DNA from: an uncultured Moraxellaceae bacterium
GTDB taxonomy: Bacteria; Pseudomonadota; Gammaproteobacteria; Pseudomonadales; Moraxellaceae
Direction of reading: 5' to 3'
Assembly: GCA_937928295.1 (NCBI GenBank)
Contig: CALEYY010000081.1
Coordinates: 1-7,974 of the forward strand
DNA: 7,974 nucleotides
Shown here: positions 1 to 5,889 of the stretch, piece after piece
How the letters are laid out: the number at the start of each line of letters is the position of its first letter
How positions within the stretch are numbered: the first letter of the stretch is position 1
Translations under genes and position numbers: made by a program
The notes under the pieces: generated by a model
What the model was told of the DNA's origin: nothing
The model's database searches: none
The model's input: only the letters and a program-made list of their open reading frames with translations

Positions 1-1
1 G

Positions 2-247
2 CGTGAGCTGGTTGTGGGTGACCTCTTGTTCTTCCGTCTGGGCAAGTCGGCGCGCATCAATCATGTGGGCGTCTACATCGGCAAGGATCGCTTTGTGCAT
101 GCACCGCGTACCGGCACGAATGTGCGCATCGACAAACTCGATAATCGCTACTGGATGCGCTATTACGACAAGGCGCGCCGTCTCTTTACGGATGAAGGCA
201 ATCTGCACAGCGCCGTCAGCATGGATACGCAAGAACGCGTGCAATAG
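2..247 (+). CDS. NlpC/P60 family cell-wall peptidase, C-terminal fragment
   Basis: The gene enters from the left edge, so only the last 81 residues are visible, ending at TAG 245-247. Seen: GDLLFFR near the start of the fragment, then INHVGVYIGKDRFVHAPRTG and a YW..YY..ARR tail. In NlpC/P60 cysteine peptidases the GDLLFF strand follows the catalytic Cys, the His in NHVGVYIG is the catalytic His, and FVHAP carries the third polar residue. The Cys lies off the window. Members of this family cut peptidoglycan stem peptides in the periplasm, and many gammaproteobacterial ones are lipoproteins (Spr/MepS type); neither the signal peptide nor any other domain can be seen here. The last ~20 residues after the domain look like a short unstructured tail. 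The gene is closed by the palindromic terminator just downstream. Family assignment is secure; the exact subfamily is not. Confidence 0.9.
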   Translation, partial: RELVVGDLLFFRLGKSARINHVGVYIGKDRFVHAPRTGTNVRIDKLDNRYWMRYYDKARRLFTDEGNLHSAVSMDTQERVQ

Positions 248-252
248 GCCAT

Positions 253-278
253 AAAAAACCGGCCTAGGCCGGTTTTTT
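253..278. terminator. Bidirectional intrinsic terminator
   Basis: A perfect 26-base palindrome: six A, then CCGGCC, a central TA, GGCCGG and six T. Read on either strand it gives a GC-rich stem followed by a run of U. It lies between the stop of the NlpC/P60 gene (247) and the stop of fpr (308, opposite strand), so one hairpin can end both converging transcripts. The real loop must be a few central bases, since a hairpin cannot close with none. Confidence 0.93.
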
Positions 279-307
279 CATGCTTCGCGCATTTCACTTC
301 TCAACGC

Positions 308-1081
308 TTACTTCTCGACAAAAGCGCGCTCGATCACATAATGCGCCTGCTGGCCATGCCGTGACTCGGTGAATCCACGGGCTTCCAGCATCACCACTAG
401 GTCTTTCAGCATGCTCGGGCTGCCGCACATCATTACGCGGTCGGTTTCCGGGTTCAGTGCTGGCAAACCGATATCGGTGAAGAGCTTGCCACTCTCGATC
501 AGATCGGTCAGGCGGCCCTGATTGCGAAAGGCTTCGCGCGTCACGGTCGGGTAATAGATCAGCTTTTCACGCGCTTCGGCCCCGAAGAACTCGTTGTCGT
601 GAATCTTGTCGCTGATGTATTCGCCGTAGGCCAGCTCGCTGACTTCGCGCACGCCATGGCAGAGCACCACATTTTCGTAGCGTTCGTAGACTTCCGGATC
701 CTTGATGATGCTCATGAACGGTGCCAGACCGGTGCCGGTGGATAGCATGTACAGGGTCTTGCCGGGCAGCAGGTTGTCCATGATCAGCGTGCCGGTAGGC
801 TTGCGGCTGACCATGAGCTTGTCGCCCGGCTTCAGGTGCTGCAATTTCGAGGTCAGCGGGCCGCCCTGCACCTTGATACTGAAGAACTCGAGATGCTCTT
901 CGTAGTTGGCGCTGACAATCGAATAGGCGCGCATCAGCGGCTTGCCTTCGGTCTCCAGGCCGATCATCACGAAATGGCCGTTGTGGAAGCGCAGGGCCGG
1001 ATCGCGTGTGGCCGTGAAGCTGAACAGTGTGTCATTCCAGTGATGCACGCTGAGGATGGTTTCCTGACCGATCGAGGACAT
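308..1081 (-). CDS. fpr: Ferredoxin--NADP(+) reductase (Fpr)
   Basis: A 257-residue flavoenzyme, complete and of normal length for bacterial Fpr (about 250-260). It moves electrons between NADPH and ferredoxin or flavodoxin in the cytoplasm, supplying Fe-S cluster repair and other reductive enzymes. Seen: an FAD-binding beta-barrel with RAYS at residues 51-54, which contacts the flavin; the NADP pyrophosphate loop GTGLAPF at 116-122; MMCGSP at 217-222; and the C-terminal FVEK at 254-257. The FVEK ending is typical of the Azotobacter/Pseudomonas type rather than the Trp-ending E. coli type. The ATG is preceded by a purine-rich TTTAGAGAA that can serve as ribosome site. It lies 100 bases downstream of the PhaC-like gene on the same strand with no obvious terminator between them, so read-through is possible, but a candidate promoter of its own is present. 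In other proteobacteria fpr is often induced by oxidative stress; no regulator site is identifiable here. Confidence 0.95.
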   Translation of the reverse strand: MSSIGQETILSVHHWNDTLFSFTATRDPALRFHNGHFVMIGLETEGKPLMRAYSIVSANYEEHLEFFSIKVQGGPLTSKLQHLKPGDKLMVSRKPTGTLIMDNLLPGKTLYMLSTGTGLAPFMSIIKDPEVYERYENVVLCHGVREVSELAYGEYISDKIHDNEFFGAEAREKLIYYPTVTREAFRNQGRLTDLIESGKLFTDIGLPALNPETDRVMMCGSPSMLKDLVVMLEARGFTESRHGQQAHYVIERAFVEK

Positions 1082-1114
1082 GGCATTTCTCTAAATAGTG
1101 CAAGGTATAGACGG

Positions 1115-1144
1115 ATTTTAGCGGGTCAGCTATATCAGCACCAA
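1115..1144 (-). promoter_or_regulatory. Candidate sigma-70 promoter for fpr
   Basis: On the minus strand, TAAAAT (bases 1115-1120) matches 5 of 6 of the -10 consensus. TTGGTG (1139-1144) matches only the first three bases of the -35 consensus. The spacer is 18 bases. The -10 box ends 33 bases before the fpr start codon, leaving a short leader. The surrounding 1082-1181 gap is AT-rich compared with the genes on either side, as expected for a promoter. The -35 is weak, so this is only a prediction. Confidence 0.35.
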
Positions 1145-1181
1145 CGCATAAATTTGATTTTACATATCAGGATATCTGAAT

Positions 1182-2372
1182 TCAGTCGGAGCGCTCGCTG
1201 AGCCAGTTCGCCATCAAACGCCAGGCTTCTTTCGGGGCTTTGCTACCGGCGAGGATGCCCATGTGGCCGCCGGAGATATGCTCGAAACGGCTGTCGCTGC
1301 TGCCGACCAGCGCCAGCAGCGGGCGTACGGCATCGGCGGTGACCATGGTGTCGCTCTTGCCGGCAAAGGCCAGCAGCGAGGCCTTGATCTGCAGCAGGTC
1401 AGCGGTTTGCTCGCCGATGGTCATCAGGCCGTCGGCCAGGTCGTTGTCGATCCAGACGCGGATCAGCATGTCCTGCACGATGCCGCCGGGGTAGGCCACC
1501 ATGTTGTCCAGGAAAGCGCCGTTGGTGGCGTGATTGACCACATATTCACGATCACCGAGCTGCTTCAGCAGGTCCCAGTAGCCCATGATCGAACCCACCG
1601 GGCTGAGCATCTTGAACGCCAGCACATTGGCCCAGCCCGGCGTGTGCAGCCAATTCGGGTTCAGGTTGTGGACGCGGAAGCTGGTGTTCTTGCGCACCCA
1701 GTCGGCTTGCTTGGCCAGCTGCTGATACATCTTGCCGATGACGCCGGAGGCGTGGCCATCAACCGGGGTGCCAACAATCACCATGTTGCGGATGTGCGGA
1801 TCGCGGCTGAGCGCGCTGTAGCCCAGCGTGAACACGCCGCCGAGGCTCCAGCCGTGCAGCGTCAGGTCTTGCACACCGGCATGCTGACGGACGCGCTGTA
1901 GAAACAGCGGCATGAATTCGGAAATATAGGTGTTCAGGTTGTAGTGCGTGTGCTTGCGGCCGGGCACGCCCCAGTCAATGAGGTAGACCTCGTATCCGCG
2001 CGCGAGCAAGTACTTGACCAGACTGCGATCGGGAAACAGGTCATAGATGCTCATTTTCACCGCGAGCGGCGGCACGATGACCACCGGCACGCGATGACGA
2101 CGCTTTTCGACCTGCAGTGTTTCGCCATCGACGGGGATGCGCTCATCGCTCAGCGGCGTGTAGTAGCGCAGCTTGATCAGGCCGTCATCGTGCAGCACCT
2201 GATACGGCGTTTGATCGGCCAGCGTGAGCTTTTCGGCGCGCAGGAAGCGATCGCCGGCATTGCTCAGCGCGACTTCGGCGCGTTCGCGCAGTTCCTGCGA
2301 GCGAGCGCTAAGCATTGCGGTTTGCTGGCTTACGCGCTGGCGAATCTGTTGCGTCAAATCCTGAATTTTCAT
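1182..2372 (-). CDS. PhaC-like alpha/beta hydrolase with serine nucleophile
   Basis: A 396-residue protein related to class III-type polyhydroxyalkanoate synthases (PhaC), cytoplasmic, no signal peptide. I chose the ATG at 2370-2372 because GGGAGGTC sits five to six bases before it; the open frame runs 54 codons further upstream but that part is low-complexity and has no good ribosome site. Seen: an N-terminal Gln/Arg/Glu-rich amphipathic helix (about 1-50), the PhaC-like segment PYQVLHDDGLIKLRYY (56-71), VIVPPLAVKMSIYDL (98-112), LIDWG (131-135), the nucleophile elbow HGWSLGG (173-179), catalytic Asp in GKSD (341) and catalytic His in SGGHMG (370). The 29-residue Asp-to-His spacing agrees with PhaC. 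PHA synthases normally carry Cys at the elbow; here it is Ser176. So it may be a PhaC relative acting as an esterase, thioesterase or depolymerase-like hydrolase rather than a polymerase. No phaA, phaB, phaE, phaR or phasin gene is visible. Family sure; activity unknown. Confidence 0.85.
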   Translation of the reverse strand: MKIQDLTQQIRQRVSQQTAMLSARSQELRERAEVALSNAGDRFLRAEKLTLADQTPYQVLHDDGLIKLRYYTPLSDERIPVDGETLQVEKRRHRVPVVIVPPLAVKMSIYDLFPDRSLVKYLLARGYEVYLIDWGVPGRKHTHYNLNTYISEFMPLFLQRVRQHAGVQDLTLHGWSLGGVFTLGYSALSRDPHIRNMVIVGTPVDGHASGVIGKMYQQLAKQADWVRKNTSFRVHNLNPNWLHTPGWANVLAFKMLSPVGSIMGYWDLLKQLGDREYVVNHATNGAFLDNMVAYPGGIVQDMLIRVWIDNDLADGLMTIGEQTADLLQIKASLLAFAGKSDTMVTADAVRPLLALVGSSDSRFEHISGGHMGILAGSKAPKEAWRLMANWLSERSD

Positions 2373-2466
2373 GTGACCTCCCGGTATTCCGGTGCGCTGC
2401 CGCAAAGGCGGCGCTGCCGTCTGCCTGTCATGGCGCGAAATATAGCCCAGACGCTGGCAAATGCAC

Positions 2467-2481
2467 TGACCGTGATGGTCA
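2467..2481. promoter_or_regulatory. Inverted repeat TGACC-N5-GGTCA, possible operator
   Basis: Perfect 5-bp arms TGACC (2467-2471) and GGTCA (2477-2481) around GTGAT, in the 190-base region between the divergent PhaC-like and GST-like genes. The right arm overlaps the predicted -35 box of the rightward promoter, where a dimeric repressor could act. A short repeat like this can arise by chance, and no regulator gene is adjacent. Confidence 0.3.
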
Positions 2482-2504
2482 AAGTCACTGCCATTTCGGA
2501 CAAT
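2476..2504 (+). promoter_or_regulatory. Candidate sigma-70 promoter for the GST-like operon
   Basis: TGGTCA (2476-2481, 4 of 6 matches to TTGACA) and GACAAT (2499-2504, 4 of 6 to TATAAT) with a 17-base spacer. They lie 58 bases before the ATG of the tandem GST-like gene. This is the best match I found in the divergent region for the plus strand, but both boxes are imperfect. For the minus strand a TATATT box exists at 2439-2444 with no convincing -35 partner. Confidence 0.3.
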
Positions 2505-2562
2505 ACGACGAGTTTGTGGCAGAGTCTGCGCCAATCAGCAAACGCCTGTTCAGGAGCGTGTC

Positions 2563-3327
2563 ATGTCTATGGGTCATCAATTGCAGGTCGTCAGTTCGGT
2601 CTTTGCATCAACATTCGCAGCCTGGCGCGGCGGGTCGGTATTCAAGCAGCGCAAAACACCGGCTGAACTGCCCATTCTGTTCGACATCGAGGCATCGCCA
2701 TACTGCCGTCTGGTGCGCGAAGCCTGTACCGCCTTGCAGCTCGACATCGAGATTCGTCCCTGCCCGAAAGGCGGCACCCGTTTTCGCCCGGAAGCCGAGC
2801 GCCTAGGCGGCAAGCAGCAGTTCCCGCTGCTGATCGACAGCAATAGCGGCGTCGTACTCTACGAATCGGCCGCCATCATCGAATATCTGTTCAAGGCCTA
2901 CGGTCGAGGCGAAACGCCGAAGCGCTACAAGGCGACTGCCCTGAACAAGGCCGAGAGCTATGCCGCCACCATCGCACGCGGCCTGAAGGGGCTGAAAGTG
3001 AAGCCATCGCAAGCGCCGGCGCAGCCGCTGGAGCTGTGGAGCTTCGAGGCCAGCCCGTACTCGCGTCTGGTGCGTGAGCGTATGTGCGAGCTGGAGCTGC
3101 CGTATACCCTGCATAATCTGGCCAAAGAGCAGTGGGCTGATGTCGGCCCAGCCACGATGCGCGTCAAGCCCGGCCCCTATGTGCCGGTTCCGGGCGGCAA
3201 GCGTGATGCCTTTCTCAAGCAATATGGCCGCGTGCAACTGCCTTATCTTGAAGATGCCAACACCGGCGCAGCGCTCTTCGAGTCTGAAGATATCCTCGCC
3301 TACCTCGACCAGACATACGCGCGCTAA
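2563..3327 (+). CDS. Tandem GST N-terminal-domain (thioredoxin-fold) protein
   Basis: A 254-residue protein made of two consecutive glutathione S-transferase N-terminal (glutaredoxin-like) domains and no GST C-terminal helical domain. Domain 1 spans about 37-113: strand ILFDIEASPYCRLVREA with Cys48, then FPLL with the cis-Pro at 88, then YESAAIIEYL (100-109). Domain 2 spans about 156-252 and repeats the plan: LWSFEASPYSRLVRE with Ser167 in the Cys position, LPYLED with Pro227, and FESEDILAYL (239-248). The LVRE that follows each active-site position marks it as a clear internal duplication. The ATG at 2563 follows GGAG (2553-2556) at six bases. There is no clear signal peptide; residues 1-35 are a variable leader. 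Similar tandem proteins are known in bacteria and plastids, with uncharacterised redox or glutathione-linked roles. It leads the rightward gene run, 18 bases ahead of the 346-residue gene. The family is clear; substrate and partner are unknown. Confidence 0.88.
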   Translation: MSMGHQLQVVSSVFASTFAAWRGGSVFKQRKTPAELPILFDIEASPYCRLVREACTALQLDIEIRPCPKGGTRFRPEAERLGGKQQFPLLIDSNSGVVLYESAAIIEYLFKAYGRGETPKRYKATALNKAESYAATIARGLKGLKVKPSQAPAQPLELWSFEASPYSRLVRERMCELELPYTLHNLAKEQWADVGPATMRVKPGPYVPVPGGKRDAFLKQYGRVQLPYLEDANTGAALFESEDILAYLDQTYAR

Positions 3328-3345
3328 GCGCACCGGAGCCGCCTC

Positions 3346-4386
3346 ATGACGACCCTGAAAAACCCCGTTGTGGCCGCATTGTTTGAAGCGCATGTGCAGC
3401 ACAGCCACGAGCTGCTCACAGGCGATGGCCTGATCCCGCATCTCACCCACGAGCTGGATGCCGATCTGGCCAATGCCGCCTTGCTCACACTGAATGCCGT
3501 GATGACCCGCGACATGATCAAGGCCACTGCGCAGGCCTATGCCGTAGAGATGCCGATGGCTGGCGGCATTCCCGAGCTGGTCGGTGATATTGCCCGCATG
3601 CTGCATGGCCATCCCATGCAAGACAGCACGCGCCTGATCGACCTCATTTCCGATCAGCAAGTGCGCGAGATCGTCGCCAAGGCCGTGGAGATGCGCGAAG
3701 TGCGCGAGCGCATCATTCACGAGGTGCTGGGCAATCCGGTGCTGGCCGATATGGCCGGCGATCTGATTCTGCGCGGCATCAAGGGCTATCTGGCGCAGGG
3801 CAACGAAGCCGCGAAGAACATTCCCGGTGCCTCGGCGCTGATGGGTTTCGGCAAGTCCATGCTCAGCAAGGCATCGCCTGATCTGGAAAAGAAGCTCGAC
3901 GAGGGCTTACAGAGCTATGTCCACAAGAGCACGCAGGCGACCCTGCGCAGCAGCGAGAAAGCCTTGCTGGACAGGCTCAGCGACAAGACCCTGCAACGCA
4001 TCGCGCTGGATTTCTGGGCCGAGGTGAAGCATCAGCCGGCCGGCTCGCTGCGCCGCTTTGTCAGCGCTGAAGCGCTGGAAGAGTGCTTTGTGATCGGTTA
4101 CGAATACTGGCGCAGCGAGCTGCGTAAAACGCCGTACTACAAGGCCATTATTGATATCGGTATCGATGCCTTCTTCGACAAGTACGGCGACAGCTCACTG
4201 GCCTTTATTCTGGAAGAGGTCGGCGTGACGCGCGAGATGATCCTGCGCGAAATTACGCGTTTTGCACCGCCCGTGCTCGCAACGCTGCATGAGCAGGGCC
4301 TGCTCGACGGCATCATTCGTCGTCAGCTGCTGCCGTACTACGCTTCCGGCCGCATCGAAGCGGTGCTGGCGGCGCACGGAGCGTAA
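3346..4386 (+). CDS. Conserved-looking 346-residue helical protein of unknown function
   Basis: I do not recognise a named family. The 346 residues are almost wholly predicted alpha-helical, soluble, with no signal peptide, no membrane segment and no cysteine pair; the single Cys is at 247. Visible blocks are LTHELDADLANAALLTLN (33-50), an amphipathic stretch around 92-146, a Gly/Ser/Lys-rich linker near 155-185 (GASALMGFGKSMLSKASPDLEKKLDEG), the aromatic segment YEYWRSELRKTPYYKAIID (252-270) followed by IGIDAFFDKYGD, and a C-terminal helix ending QLLPYYASGRIEAVLAAHGA. The ATG is preceded by GGAG (3335-3338) at seven bases. It starts 18 bases after the tandem GST-like gene and its stop is three bases before the yaiL start, so the three are very likely co-transcribed. 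Base and codon use match the neighbours, so it looks native. Long open frames on the opposite strand here have no such support. Confidence 0.85.
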   Translation: MTTLKNPVVAALFEAHVQHSHELLTGDGLIPHLTHELDADLANAALLTLNAVMTRDMIKATAQAYAVEMPMAGGIPELVGDIARMLHGHPMQDSTRLIDLISDQQVREIVAKAVEMREVRERIIHEVLGNPVLADMAGDLILRGIKGYLAQGNEAAKNIPGASALMGFGKSMLSKASPDLEKKLDEGLQSYVHKSTQATLRSSEKALLDRLSDKTLQRIALDFWAEVKHQPAGSLRRFVSAEALEECFVIGYEYWRSELRKTPYYKAIIDIGIDAFFDKYGDSSLAFILEEVGVTREMILREITRFAPPVLATLHEQGLLDGIIRRQLLPYYASGRIEAVLAAHGA

Positions 4387-4389
4387 ACG

Positions 4390-4917
4390 GTGGCGATTTC
4401 GCTGAAAGATCAGCTCTTGAAGGCGGGCTTGGCCGACAACAAGCGCGCCCGTCAGGCCGATCATGCCAAGCGCCAGGCAGCGAAGGGCAAGACCGATGGC
4501 GAAAGTGCTGCCTCGGCGGTGCAGAAAGCTCGCGAAGCTCAGGTCGAAAAGGATCGCGAGGCCAGCCGCCAATTGATTTTGCAGCAAGAGCAGAAGGCGG
4601 TTGCGGCGCAGATTCGTCAGCTCATCGAAGCGCATCGTATCGAGCGCAAGGGTGGCGAGCTGAGCTATCAGTTCAGCGACGAGCGCAAGGTCAAGAAGCT
4701 GCTGGTCAGCGAGCCACAGCAGTATCAGCTGATTCATGGCCAGATCGCGATTGTGCGTCTCGACGAGCGCTACGAGCTGGTGCCGGCGGCGATTGCCGAG
4801 AAGATTCAGCAGCGTGACCCGGCGCCGATCGTGCTGCTCAATAACCGCCAGGCCAGTGCAGTGGCCGATGACGACCCCTATGCCGACTACCAGATCCCTG
4901 ACGATTTGATGTGGTAA
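4390..4917 (+). CDS. yaiL: YaiL-type DUF2058 protein
   Basis: A 175-residue protein of the DUF2058/YaiL family, close to the usual length of about 180. Members have been described as nucleoprotein or polynucleotide-associated proteins, but no firm biochemical role is established. Seen: the conserved N-terminus ISLKDQLLKAGLADNKRA (3-20), a long basic, Lys/Arg/Ala/Glu-rich helix or coiled coil (about 15-85) that could contact nucleic acid, then a small folded C-terminal part with YQFSDERKVKKLLVS (93-107) and GQIAIVRLDERYELVPAAIAEKI (117-139), and an acidic tail DDDPYADYQIPDDLMW. The start is GTG, with GGAG (4378-4381) eight bases upstream inside the end of the previous gene. Only three bases separate it from the 346-residue gene, which suggests translational coupling. 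A hairpin with a T-run follows its stop. Confidence 0.9.
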   Translation: MAISLKDQLLKAGLADNKRARQADHAKRQAAKGKTDGESAASAVQKAREAQVEKDREASRQLILQQEQKAVAAQIRQLIEAHRIERKGGELSYQFSDERKVKKLLVSEPQQYQLIHGQIAIVRLDERYELVPAAIAEKIQQRDPAPIVLLNNRQASAVADDDPYADYQIPDDLMW

Positions 4918-4946
4918 TTCATATTGATGGCGCGACGCATTAGAAT
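4918..4946 (+). promoter_or_regulatory. Candidate sigma-70 promoter for lpxO
   Basis: TTCATA (4918-4923, 4 of 6 to TTGACA) and TAGAAT (4941-4946, 5 of 6 to TATAAT) with a 17-base spacer, starting directly after the yaiL stop. The -10 box ends 30 bases before the lpxO ATG. It overlaps the hairpin described for 4931-4959, so the same bases may serve both promoter and terminator. Confidence 0.5.
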
Positions 4947-4959
4947 GCGCTGCGTTTTT
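4931..4959 (+). terminator. Possible weak intrinsic terminator after yaiL
   Basis: Arms 4931-4941 and 4944-4954: a perfect CGCATT / AATGCG core (4936-4941, 4944-4949), then one A-C mismatch, one G-T pair and three further pairs. Five T follow (4955-4959). The nominal loop is two bases, so the innermost pair probably opens to give a TAGA tetraloop. The stem is imperfect and the U-run short, so termination is likely partial. Confidence 0.45.
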
Positions 4960-4976
4960 AACCGAGGTTCGCTGCA

Positions 4977-5879
4977 ATGTTGAAATGGATCATCCTGGTG
5001 ATGTTCATCGTCTCCGCGCTTTATGTTCAGCGCCGTGGCAAGGTCAAGCACAAGTTCTCGCGCCAGCTCTTCGATCACTCCACGATCATGGCGCCCATCA
5101 ATGTCATCATGTACTGGTGGTCGAAAGTGCCGACCACGCCGTACCTGTCCAGCGATCATTTTGCCGATTTGAAGGTGCTGGAAGCGAACTGGGAAGTCAT
5201 TCGCGACGAGGCTCAGGCGCTGGCTGACAAGGGCCTGATCAAGGTCTCTGCCGAGTACAACGATGTCGGCTTCAACTCCTTTTTCAAGGTCGGCTGGAAG
5301 CGCTTCTACCTGAAATGGTACGAAGATGGTCATCCGTCCGCTGCCGAGCTGTGCCCGAAGACTACGGCGCTGGTGCGCAGCTTGGACTCGGTCAAGGCCG
5401 CGATGTACACCGAGCTGCCGCCGGGCAGCCGCTTGGTCAAGCATCGCGACCCGTTCGCCGGCTCGCTGCGCTACCACCTGGGCCTGATCACGCCGAACGA
5501 CGACCGTTGCTTCATCGATGTTGACGGCGAGCGCTACAGCTGGCGCGACGGCGAGGGTGTGATGTTTGACGAGACCTACATTCATTACGCCGAAAACATG
5601 ACCGACCAGAATCGCATCATCCTGCTCTGCGACATTGAGCGGCCGATGACCGCGCGCTGGGCGCAAGCCTTCAACAGCTGGTTCGCGCGCAATGTGATGA
5701 CGGCGGCCAGCTCGCCCAACAGCGATACTGACAAGACCGGCGGCATCAACAAGGCTTTCCGCTACATCTACCAGCTGCGCCTGCGCGCCAAGGCGCTGAA
5801 GAAGACCAATCGCACGCTCTACTATGTGCTGAAGTGGCTCATCCTCGGCGGCCTCATGGCCTGGATCTTCATTTTCTGA
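4977..5879 (+). CDS. lpxO: LpxO lipid A 2-hydroxylase (Fe2+/2-oxoglutarate dioxygenase)
   Basis: A 300-residue member of the aspartyl/asparaginyl beta-hydroxylase family, matching the length (about 300) and layout of LpxO. LpxO uses Fe2+, O2 and 2-oxoglutarate to add a 2-hydroxyl group to a secondary acyl chain of lipid A at the inner membrane, cytoplasmic side. Seen: an N-terminal membrane helix (about 4-18), RGKVKHKFSRQLFDHST (20-36), NDVGFNSFFKVGWKRFYLKWY (95-115), the iron ligands H156 and D158 in KHRDPF, distal H203 in YIHYAEN, Arg213 in QNRIIL as likely 2-oxoglutarate contact, GSLRYHLGL (162-170) and DGEGVMFDET (191-200). A second hydrophobic helix ends the protein (about 284-300), so it is anchored at both ends. 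The ATG at 4977 has CGAGG (4963-4967) upstream. The srkA start follows its stop by ten bases. In other bacteria this modification is tied to envelope stress and host-defence evasion. The assignment is strong; the exact acyl chain is unknown. Confidence 0.93.
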   Translation: MLKWIILVMFIVSALYVQRRGKVKHKFSRQLFDHSTIMAPINVIMYWWSKVPTTPYLSSDHFADLKVLEANWEVIRDEAQALADKGLIKVSAEYNDVGFNSFFKVGWKRFYLKWYEDGHPSAAELCPKTTALVRSLDSVKAAMYTELPPGSRLVKHRDPFAGSLRYHLGLITPNDDRCFIDVDGERYSWRDGEGVMFDETYIHYAENMTDQNRIILLCDIERPMTARWAQAFNSWFARNVMTAASSPNSDTDKTGGINKAFRYIYQLRLRAKALKKTNRTLYYVLKWLILGGLMAWIFIF

Positions 5880-5889
5880 TGACCATCTC

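Noticed and set aside
1167..1185. Overlapping short palindromes (TCAG-N5-CTGA and CTGAATTCAG) at the end of the PhaC-like gene.
   Set aside because: AT-containing, very short stems without a T-run on the minus strand; not a convincing terminator or operator.
2394..2419. Direct repeat GCGCTGCCG (2394-2402, 2411-2419) with a small GCCGC-AAAG-GCGGC hairpin in the leader of the PhaC-like gene.
   Set aside because: Short GC-rich repeats and a 5-bp stem are weak in this composition; no riboswitch or attenuator pattern is evident.
2373..2534. A 54-codon upstream extension of the PhaC-like gene to an ATG at 2534.
   Set aside because: The strong GGGAGGTC site precedes the internal ATG at 2372, the extension resembles no PhaC N-terminus, and it would cover the divergent promoter region.
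2803..3720. A 305-codon open frame on the minus strand opposite the GST-like and 346-residue genes.
   Set aside because: It is antisense to a clearly recognisable tandem GST-like protein, crosses a gene boundary and has no ribosome site or family-like motifs. Long antisense frames are expected in GC-rich coding DNA.
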